From contig CALAEZ010000303.1 of assembly GCA_937891125.1 (NCBI GenBank), forward strand, positions 1-8,007: DNA of 8,007 bases. Direction: 5' to 3'. Below are positions 1-5,375 of this stretch, one piece after another; position 1 is the first letter of the stretch; every line of letters begins with the position of its first letter. The notes beneath the pieces were generated by a model. The model was not told the DNA's origin and searched no databases. It was given only the letters and a program-made list of their open reading frames with translations. The position numbers and the translations under genes are program-made. This DNA is from an uncultured Treponema sp. GTDB lineage: Bacteria > Spirochaetota > Spirochaetia > Treponematales > Treponemataceae.

Positions 1-5
1 ATTTC

Positions 6-15
6 GGGGGGGGGG
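6..15. repeat. Homopolymeric G tract (G10)
   Basis: Ten consecutive G residues lie just upstream of the predicted promoter of the WecA-like gene; 9 bases separate the end of the tract from the -35 box. Runs of this length are prone to slipped-strand length change. In Treponema pallidum, poly-G tracts near tpr promoters are known to vary in length and to alter transcription, so a regulatory role is plausible here. That it varies in this organism is inference. The tract could also lie in the 3' end of a gene that begins outside the window. Confidence 0.9.
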
Positions 16-24
16 TAAAATCTA

Positions 25-53
25 TTGAAATCCTGAAAATACTACGTTATAGT
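25..53 (+). promoter_or_regulatory. Predicted sigma70-type promoter of the WecA-like gene
   Basis: TTGAAA at 25-30 matches the -35 consensus in five of six positions. TATAGT at 48-53 matches the -10 consensus in five of six. The spacer is exactly 17 bases. Transcription should begin near base 60, leaving a leader of only about 17 bases before the start codon at 77. The G10 tract at 6-15 sits where an UP element or activator site would normally be. Confidence 0.65.
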
Positions 54-76
54 GACACTGAGAGTCGTTTTTTAGT

Positions 77-1132
77 ATGGTCTTTTCGTGTATATTAGCG
101 TTTTTGCTTTCGCTTGCGTTTTGTCCGCTTGTTATTACTCTGTGCCGCAGAAATAATTGGTATGATGAGGTCGACCCTCGTAAAATTCATACAGGAAACA
201 TTCCGCGCCTTGGCGGTGTTGCGCTTTTTGCTTCGTTTGCCATAAGCCTGTTTGTTTTTATTGTTTTTTTTCGAAAGACACCGGTTAAAGCCGTCTTTCC
301 GCTGTATATTGCTGGCGGCTTAATTTTGCTGTGCGGTATTCTTGATGACTTTTTTAATCTGCGTGCAAAGCTTAAATTTTTAGTACAGATTATTGCGGCT
401 CTTATTGTTGCGTGTAGTCCGACGTATTTTGACCATCTGCTTGCATTGTTGTTACCCCCTGTTGTCGGCAGGCTCATTACGTTCGTGTGGATTATCAGTA
501 TTGTGAACGCGTTCAATTTAATAGATGGCATGGACTGGCTGTGCGGTGGCATTTCGTTCCTTTCAATTCTGACCTTTGCGCTGATCGGCTTTTTAGACGC
601 GCAAAATATTGCTTCGATGCACTTTATTTTAAGTGCGTCACTGCTTGGCTTTTTATTTTGGAATAAGCCGTCAGCAAAAATCTTTTTGGGAGACGGTGGT
701 AGTCAGAGCTTAGGCTACATTATTGCCGTGACGCCGCTCTTTTATTCAAATCCGCATGCGTTTTCGTTTAACCAGTGCCTGGTGATGCTTTTGGTGACGT
801 CAATTCCTGTTTTTGATGTGATTGCAGCAATCTGGCGCCGTAAGCGTGAGCATCGGGCAATTTTTGCCCCTGACCGTGCACATATCCATCATAAGCTTCT
901 AAATATCGGCTTTAGTAAGCTTTCTGCCATTTTCTTTTTGTTGCTCCTGCAGGTGTTGATTTGCCTGGTGGTGTTTGCAACGTACTTTATGCCCGTGTAT
1001 TCGGCAACGGTGCTGCTGCTGTTTGCAATTGCGTTTGTTTCAGTTATTTTTATCACGTTCCATTACCTAAATCGCTCGGTAAACCTGCGTCATTTAGGTC
1101 ATCTTGAAGACCGCCCGCAGCGCGAGCATTAA
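77..1132 (+). CDS. WecA/TagO-like polyprenyl-phosphate sugar-1-phosphate transferase
   Basis: This integral inner-membrane enzyme (351 residues, many hydrophobic segments, probably 10-11) belongs to glycosyltransferase family 4. The family transfers a sugar 1-phosphate, usually GlcNAc-1-P, from a UDP-sugar to undecaprenyl phosphate and so starts a surface or wall glycan. Visible family motifs are DPRK..GNIPRLGG (33-47), the Asp pair D90-D91, NAFNLIDGMD (144-153), LGDGGS (204-209) and the HIHH motif at 269-272. HIHH marks the WecA/TagO branch rather than MraY, so I do not call it the lipid I synthase. The usual Gly after DGxD is Trp154 here, which is unusual. The start at 77 is the first ATG after in-frame stops at 50 and 53. 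The only ribosome-site candidate is a weak GAGAG at 60-64, 12 bases away. The sugar substrate and final glycan cannot be told from sequence. Confidence 0.9.
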   Translation: MVFSCILAFLLSLAFCPLVITLCRRNNWYDEVDPRKIHTGNIPRLGGVALFASFAISLFVFIVFFRKTPVKAVFPLYIAGGLILLCGILDDFFNLRAKLKFLVQIIAALIVACSPTYFDHLLALLLPPVVGRLITFVWIISIVNAFNLIDGMDWLCGGISFLSILTFALIGFLDAQNIASMHFILSASLLGFLFWNKPSAKIFLGDGGSQSLGYIIAVTPLFYSNPHAFSFNQCLVMLLVTSIPVFDVIAAIWRRKREHRAIFAPDRAHIHHKLLNIGFSKLSAIFFLLLLQVLICLVVFATYFMPVYSATVLLLFAIAFVSVIFITFHYLNRSVNLRHLGHLEDRPQREH

Positions 1133-1174
1133 GCAGTTTTAGCGACTGGTAGCCATTTTTGAACTAGAAAATTG

Positions 1175-1180
1175 TATAAT
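1175..1180 (+). promoter_or_regulatory. Possible -10 box of a murG-operon promoter
   Basis: A perfect TATAAT lies 68 bases upstream of the murG start, in the gap after the WecA-like gene. No convincing -35 box is found at 16-18 bases. TTGAAC at 1159-1164 is only 10 bases away, which is too close. If used, transcription would start near 1187 and give a leader of about 60 bases containing the palindrome at 1234-1252. The operon may equally be read through from the upstream gene, because no terminator is evident in the gap. Confidence 0.4.
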
Positions 1181-1233
1181 GCGTTTGTCTTGTTACCTCT
1201 GCTGTCTGCTCTTGTGTCTTTCAGTATGGTGTG

Positions 1234-1252
1234 TCATAATGACGCATTATGA
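1234..1252. promoter_or_regulatory. Perfect palindrome covering the murG start codon
   Basis: TCATAATG (1234-1241) and CATTATGA (1245-1252) are perfect reverse complements separated by ACG. The murG start codon (1249-1251) lies inside the right arm. In mRNA this would form an 8-bp, three-base-loop hairpin that hides the start codon. In DNA it could be an operator half-site pair. It is AT-rich with only two G-C pairs, so the RNA hairpin would be modest. The function is inferred, not shown. Confidence 0.5.
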
Positions 1253-2388
1253 AGAATGTAACAGTAGTCTTTGCTGGCGGTGGTACTGGCGGACACATTT
1301 ATCCAGGGCTTGCGGTTGCCGATGCGCTTACGGCGCTTGCGAAAGAGCAAGGAAAAGCGCTGCGCCTTGTATGGCTTGGTAACAGCAGTGGTATGGATAG
1401 AAACATTGTAGAAAAAAGCGGTTCTGTTGATTGCTTTTACGGAATCCCCAGCGGAAAGCTTCGCCGCTATTTTTCACTCAAAAACGTAACTGATGTATGT
1501 AAAATTTTTGCTGGTTGCGTGGTATCTTTTTTTCGATTGCTACAGCTTCGCCCAGCGATTCTGTTTTCAAAGGGAGGCTTTGTAAGCGTTCCGCCTTGCT
1601 TTGCCGCAAGGCTTTTGCATATTCCGGTTTTTACCCATGAATGTGATTTTACGCCAGGACTTGCAACACGCCTGAACAGTCGCTTTGCTTCTAAAATCCT
1701 CGTTTCGTATGAAGAGACAAAAGCGTTTTTTCCGGAAGGTAAGCAGACTCAGCTTATAGTGACGGGTAACCCCGTGCGCCCTGTTTTTTACACGGCACAA
1801 AGCGAGCGTGGAAAGCAATTTTTGTTTAAAGAGCGATCGTGTGATGCTGCAAAACCGCTATTGCTCGTGCTTGGGGGAAGTTTAGGCGCACATCAGATAA
1901 ACAAGCTGGTGACACAGAATCTTAACTGGCTCTGCGAGCGATTTACGGTCGTGCATCAGACAGGAAAAGCCGACGAGGCGCTGACGCATGTCAGTCATGC
2001 AGATTATTATCCGTATGCATTTATTTACAGCGAAATGTGTGATGTTATTGCCGCCGCTGACATTGTGCTTTCACGCGCGGGGGCAAACTCAATTTGGGAA
2101 TGTGCCGTGCTTTCTAAGCCGATGCTTTTAATTCCGCTTTGTGGCTCAGGCACGCGCGGAGATCAGGTTGATAATGCCACGTTCTTTGCAAAGCAGGGAG
2201 CGGCTCGTGTGTTAGTGGGAGATGATGCTGATGCTCAGCACTTGCAGGAGGAGCTTACCGCATTGCGTGATGAGGCGCAGCGTCGAGCGATGGCAGCTTC
2301 GTGTGCGTCGCTGTGCGGAGGAGCGCAGCCCGCGAAAACAATTGCGCAGCTTATTTTGGAAAACATTGAGGAGAAAAAGAGCGTATGA
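1249..2388 (+). CDS. murG: MurG, UDP-GlcNAc:lipid I GlcNAc transferase (lipid II synthase)
   Basis: MurG adds GlcNAc from UDP-GlcNAc to lipid I on the inner face of the cytoplasmic membrane, giving lipid II for peptidoglycan. The 379 residues are close to the family's usual 350-380. Two Rossmann-like halves are visible. The N-terminal half has GGGTGGHIYP (10-19), SKGGFVSVP (107-115) and HECDFTPGL (130-138), a variant of the usual HEQN motif. The C-terminal half has TGNPVR (172-177), LGGSLGA (208-214), SRAGANS (275-281) with E284, and DQVDNA (305-310), which form the UDP-GlcNAc site. The start gives the normal distance to the glycine loop, and an in-frame stop lies only 9 bases upstream. No Shine-Dalgarno sequence precedes it, and the palindrome spans the start codon. 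The stop overlaps the cvpA start as ATGA. Confidence 0.97.
   Translation: MKNVTVVFAGGGTGGHIYPGLAVADALTALAKEQGKALRLVWLGNSSGMDRNIVEKSGSVDCFYGIPSGKLRRYFSLKNVTDVCKIFAGCVVSFFRLLQLRPAILFSKGGFVSVPPCFAARLLHIPVFTHECDFTPGLATRLNSRFASKILVSYEETKAFFPEGKQTQLIVTGNPVRPVFYTAQSERGKQFLFKERSCDAAKPLLLVLGGSLGAHQINKLVTQNLNWLCERFTVVHQTGKADEALTHVSHADYYPYAFIYSEMCDVIAAADIVLSRAGANSIWECAVLSKPMLLIPLCGSGTRGDQVDNATFFAKQGAARVLVGDDADAQHLQEELTALRDEAQRRAMAASCASLCGGAQPAKTIAQLILENIEEKKSV
2368..2373 (+). promoter_or_regulatory. Ribosome binding site of cvpA
   Basis: GAGGAG lies inside the last codons of murG, 11 bases before the cvpA ATG at 2385. Together with the ATGA overlap of stop and start it suggests translational coupling of cvpA to murG. 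Confidence 0.65.
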
Positions 2389-2900
2389 GTTTTTCAGGTA
2401 TTGATATTGTATTTGCCGTGATTATCCTTGCATTTGCCTTTACGGCATGGCGACACGGCTTTGTCGGCGAGGTGTTGGGAAAGATAGCTCCCGTTGTCAG
2501 CATTTTAGTTGCAGCGCTGTTTTTTGCAGACCTTGCGCCAACCGTTGTAAAGCTGGTAGCTGTGCCTGCAGCGCTTTCTGCCGTTATCGCCTTTATCGTG
2601 CTGTTTGTTGCAACGTTTATTGTGATAAAACTTGTGCAGGTCGTTCTTTCGGGCATTATAAACTCGCTAGACGTGTTAAAGCTTAACAGTTTGCTTGGCC
2701 TTGTGCTCGGCGTTCTTGAAGGGCTTATTGTTGTTTCTGCAATCATGATTGTGCTGTTAGTGCTTCCGTGGGAAAAAGGTCATGCGCTGGTGCATGCAAG
2801 CTTTGCCTGGTCGCTTTTGGGAAGCCTGCTGCAAAGCCCAGCAAATCGCGTGCAACAGTTCCTGCAGGATGCAACGAAAACAGTGCAGGAAGCGGTGTAA
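2385..2900 (+). CDS. cvpA: CvpA family membrane protein
   Basis: The 171 residues fit the CvpA family (about 160-180). It opens with the family signature: an Ile-Asp near the N terminus (residues 5-6), a first hydrophobic helix, then a short basic/Gly stretch (RHGFVGEVLG, about 23-32) leading to the second helix. Four hydrophobic segments are visible, at roughly 7-22, 33-48, 53-90 (long, perhaps two helices) and 105-128, ending in a soluble tail of about 40 residues. CvpA proteins are inner-membrane proteins linked to colicin V production in E. coli and to envelope homeostasis or bile-salt and stress tolerance elsewhere; the molecular activity is not settled. It overlaps murG by 4 bases and shares one base with the next start (TAATG), so it is surely co-expressed with its neighbours. 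Confidence 0.88.
   Translation: MSFSGIDIVFAVIILAFAFTAWRHGFVGEVLGKIAPVVSILVAALFFADLAPTVVKLVAVPAALSAVIAFIVLFVATFIVIKLVQVVLSGIINSLDVLKLNSLLGLVLGVLEGLIVVSAIMIVLLVLPWEKGHALVHASFAWSLLGSLLQSPANRVQQFLQDATKTVQEAV
2887..2890 (+). promoter_or_regulatory. Ribosome binding site deciding the HolB-like start
   Basis: AGGA lies 9 bases before the ATG at 2900. It supports that start over an in-frame ATG at 2768, which would add 44 residues encoded wholly inside cvpA. Confidence 0.55.
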
Positions 2901-4126
2901 TGTTTGATAATCTGTTGTACCAGCCGGTAAGCGCACTGTTGCACGACGACATTATGCAGAATCGGCTCCCCGGCGCACTGTTGCTTTCTGGCCCCGTTGC
3001 AAGCGGCAAGCTTACTTGTGCCTTAGAGCTTTCGCGCATTCTGTCGTGCACCGGCGACGGCGTGCATGAGCGTGGCTATTGGCTTTGCACATGCTCTGCC
3101 TGCCGCAAAAGCAAGGAGCTTGCTTTCCCCAATGTGCTGTTAGCAGGAAGCCGCGATTGCATTTTAGAGATTAAAGCGGCGAAAAAAGCATTTTTAGAAG
3201 CAGCCATGCAGAACGCTTCTGTGCTTGCCGCTACGCGCTACCTGTTTGTGCGCGCAGTGCGAAAGCTAACCATGCGCTTTAGCCAGATTCTGTGGGAGGG
3301 AGACCCGCAGCTTCCTAAATTTGCGCCGTGTCTGCAGGCTATTGACGAGGAGCTTGAGCGCATTGCTGTTGAAAAGCCATTACCCGAAAATGAAAAACTC
3401 GTAAAAACCTGTGCTGAAATAGAAAAACAGGCAGAAAAGCTTGAAAGCGGCTTTATGTATGACTCCCTTCCGATAAGCCAGATTCGCCGGGCTTCCGCGT
3501 GGGCGCACTTGAAAAGCGCTGGCGGTAAAAAAGTCTTCATTATCGAAAATGCCGAAAGCATGAACGAGGCTGCCCGCAATGCGCTTTTGAAAACGCTTGA
3601 AGAGCCGCCAGAGGATACGGTCTTTGTGCTTACCACAACGAGGCGCGGTGCGGTTATGCCGACTATTCTTTCTCGGGTGCGCACCTATACGCTTACCGAG
3701 CGTACGCTTGCGGAGCAGCAGGAGGTGCTTGAGCGCGTGTTTCATACGACTTGCGTGCCCGGTGAAAGCGGCACGATTACCCGCTATCTGCAGACGTTTC
3801 TTCCGGTGACGCCAGAGGTCATACACGCGCAGGCGGTAGCATTCCTTGAGACCGTTAAAAGTGCTGGAGGAAGCGGCATGACAGCGATAAGCGGCATGGT
3901 AAAAGCATGCGCAGGATTTGAGCCGCGTGTCATATTTCGCCTTTTTTTGCAAAGCCTTATGACGCAGTTTACTATGGAAAACGCTTCGCAAGCAGAAGGT
4001 GCGGCTACTGCTGTACAAGCTTTGCGTGACTGCTACAACAATGTGCAGCTGTATAATCAGACGCCACAGGCTGCACTTGAGCGGCTGTGGCGCGACCTGT
4101 TTATGGCGCTTCGCCAGCGAGGATGA
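2900..4126 (+). CDS. holB: DNA polymerase III delta-prime (HolB)-like clamp-loader subunit
   Basis: This is an AAA+ clamp-loader protein of 408 residues from the ATG at 2900, somewhat longer than a usual delta-prime (about 320-340). The order is a P-loop-like GPVASGKL at 31-38, Cys50/Cys63/Cys65/Cys68 as the zinc module (spacing C-x12-C-x-C-x2-C), ISQIRRASAW at 192-201, the delta-prime hallmark KVFIIENAESMN (211-222) with ARNALLKTLEEPP (225-237), sensor-1-like TTT (245-247), and SRV (258-260) in place of the SRC arginine-finger motif. Both nucleotide motifs are degenerate: Leu38 replaces the P-loop Ser/Thr, and Glu-Asn replaces Walker B Asp-Glu. This fits the non-hydrolysing delta-prime rather than DnaX. 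About 100 charged, mostly helical residues (roughly 85-190) are inserted between the zinc module and the QIR helix. It shares one base with cvpA and is followed 4 bases later by the kinase gene. Confidence 0.82.
   Translation: MFDNLLYQPVSALLHDDIMQNRLPGALLLSGPVASGKLTCALELSRILSCTGDGVHERGYWLCTCSACRKSKELAFPNVLLAGSRDCILEIKAAKKAFLEAAMQNASVLAATRYLFVRAVRKLTMRFSQILWEGDPQLPKFAPCLQAIDEELERIAVEKPLPENEKLVKTCAEIEKQAEKLESGFMYDSLPISQIRRASAWAHLKSAGGKKVFIIENAESMNEAARNALLKTLEEPPEDTVFVLTTTRRGAVMPTILSRVRTYTLTERTLAEQQEVLERVFHTTCVPGESGTITRYLQTFLPVTPEVIHAQAVAFLETVKSAGGSGMTAISGMVKACAGFEPRVIFRLFLQSLMTQFTMENASQAEGAATAVQALRDCYNNVQLYNQTPQAALERLWRDLFMALRQRG
4119..4123 (+). promoter_or_regulatory. Ribosome binding site deciding the kinase start
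   Basis: GAGGA lies 7 bases before the ATG at 4131, which is ideal spacing. It supports that start over an in-frame ATG at 3999, whose extra 44 residues would overlap the HolB-like gene and resemble no kinase N terminus. Confidence 0.75.
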
Positions 4127-4130
4127 GTAT

Positions 4131-5375
4131 ATGCAGGAATTTTCTAAGCGTGTTTCGCAAAAGCTTTCTAAGCTTTCTAACACGCAGATTCAAAATCTTG
4201 TTGATGAGCTTACTAGCGATAATGCTTGCTTTGAGGCAATTCTTGGTTCGCTTTCGACGGGGCTTATCATTGTCGATACGGCGTGGCGCATAATAAAGCT
4301 GAATAAGGCTGCTCAGCGCTATATTCCGTTTGCTGCCTATCCTGAGGACAGTGCGCCGCTGTGGACGTATATTCAGGATGCCGATATTGCATCATTTTTA
4401 GAGCAGTGCTGTAAAAATGACCGCACTAACTGCCGTGAAGAGTATACACTTTCGACTGACGGCGGCACGGTGCGCTTTGTCGACATTGCCGTTACGCCGC
4501 TGGTGCAGGATAAAAATCTTACGGGCAGCATTATTACGGTAGATGACGTAAGTGAAAAGCGCAAGCAGGAAATCCTCTTACATCGCATGGAGGCGTTAGC
4601 CGGATTGACGAACATTGCGGCAAATGTTGCACACGAAATAAAAAATCCGCTTGGCGCAATCAGTATTCATATTCAGCTTATGCAGAAGGCGGTAAAACGC
4701 GCCCGTGACGGTGACGGACGTTTACCTGAGCCAAAATTTGTGGAGAACTATCTGGACGTGGTAAACGGTGAAATAGACCGACTGAACAAAATTGTTGTCG
4801 ATTTTTTGATGGCAGTGCGTCCTATCTCGGCAAATATGGAGCTGGTAAATCCAAACACGCTTTTAGAGCAGTTTGTTTCGTTTTTTACGCCTGAATTTAA
4901 CGAAAAGCATATTGCCGTAACGGCAAAACTGTGTTCGCCTTGTCCGCGTATCCTGCTCGACGCAAAGCTTTTTCGTGAGGTCATTGTAAACCTTGCGCAG
5001 AATGCGCTTGCTGCCATTACCGAGCGTTTCCCTGAAACAAAGGATGCTACGCCGTTTGCTGCATGCGGCGGTAAGCTGACGCTTGAAACAAAGGTAAAGG
5101 ATGACCGCTTTGTGCTTACCTTTACCGATAACGGTGTTGGCATGGACGAAAAAACGCTTTCGCGCATCTTTGAGCCGTATTTTACGACGAAGGCAAACGG
5201 CACGGGCTTAGGCATGGCGATGGTATATAAAATCATAAAAGAGTTTTCTGGCGACATTGCAGTCACCTCGGCGTTAGGAGAGGGTACCTGCTTTACGATT
5301 ACGCTGCCTGTGCCGCAGGTGGATAGACGGCTTTTAACCTACGGCGGAGAAACGAGCGCGGGAGAGAGTGTATGA
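4131..5375 (+). CDS. atoS: Soluble PAS-domain sensor histidine kinase (NtrB/AtoS/Hk2-like)
   Basis: This 414-residue two-component kinase autophosphorylates on His and passes the phosphate to the adjacent regulator. A short polar helical N terminus (1-30) is followed by one PAS domain (about 32-140, starting FEAILGSLSTGLIIVD). The dimerisation/phosphoacceptor helix carries H168 in ANVAHEIKNPLG. The ATPase domain has NLAQNA (N287/N291), DNGVGM (333-338, G1 box), FEPYFTTK (347-354, F box) and GTGLGMAM (357-364, G2 box). No transmembrane segment or signal peptide is visible, so it should act in the cytoplasm and sense an internal signal through PAS, like NtrB or Borrelia Hk2. No haem or flavin ligand stands out in the PAS domain. 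It overlaps the regulator by 4 bases (ATGA). The symbol follows the label used for the treponemal homologue and does not imply acetoacetate sensing. Confidence 0.93.
   Translation: MQEFSKRVSQKLSKLSNTQIQNLVDELTSDNACFEAILGSLSTGLIIVDTAWRIIKLNKAAQRYIPFAAYPEDSAPLWTYIQDADIASFLEQCCKNDRTNCREEYTLSTDGGTVRFVDIAVTPLVQDKNLTGSIITVDDVSEKRKQEILLHRMEALAGLTNIAANVAHEIKNPLGAISIHIQLMQKAVKRARDGDGRLPEPKFVENYLDVVNGEIDRLNKIVVDFLMAVRPISANMELVNPNTLLEQFVSFFTPEFNEKHIAVTAKLCSPCPRILLDAKLFREVIVNLAQNALAAITERFPETKDATPFAACGGKLTLETKVKDDRFVLTFTDNGVGMDEKTLSRIFEPYFTTKANGTGLGMAMVYKIIKEFSGDIAVTSALGEGTCFTITLPVPQVDRRLLTYGGETSAGESV
5361..5364 (+). promoter_or_regulatory. Ribosome binding site of the response regulator
   Basis: GGAG, within a GGAGAGAG run in the kinase's last codons, lies 7 bases before the ATG at 5372. 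With the ATGA overlap it implies coupled translation of kinase and regulator. Confidence 0.7.

Noticed and set aside
77..1132. MraY (lipid I synthase) as the identity of the first gene
   Set aside because: Being near murG makes MraY tempting, but the HIHH motif and the PDRAH segment mark the WecA/TagO branch.
1133..1170. Terminator after the WecA-like gene
   Set aside because: The T run at 1156-1160 is preceded only by a 3-bp TGG/CCA stem, too short to terminate.
1159..1180. TTGAAC paired with TATAAT as a complete promoter
   Set aside because: The spacer is only 10 bases, too short for sigma70; only the -10 box is kept as a candidate.
1179..1382. A 67-codon Cys-rich frame overlapping the murG start
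   Set aside because: Most of it is an out-of-frame reading of conserved murG sequence, and its ATG lies on the TATAAT box.
2768..2899. N-terminal extension of 44 residues for the HolB-like protein
   Set aside because: The extension is encoded inside cvpA; the ATG at 2900 has a good ribosome site and gives the normal N terminus of delta-prime proteins.
3999..4130. N-terminal extension of 44 residues for the kinase
   Set aside because: It overlaps the HolB-like gene, is Cys/Arg/Leu-rich and unlike kinases; GAGGA before 4131 fixes the start.
4161..4180. Tandem AAGCTTTCT repeat at the kinase N terminus as a slippage site
   Set aside because: Two copies of 9 bases encoding KLSKLS keep the frame and are too few to suggest a contingency locus.
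3380..4183. A 267-codon open frame on the minus strand
   Set aside because: It lies wholly opposite the HolB-like gene and the kinase start, shows no recognisable motif, and has a composition expected of an antisense shadow.
4748..5266. A 172-codon minus-strand frame opposite the kinase
   Set aside because: Low-complexity Ser-rich antisense translation of conserved kinase sequence; no domain seen.
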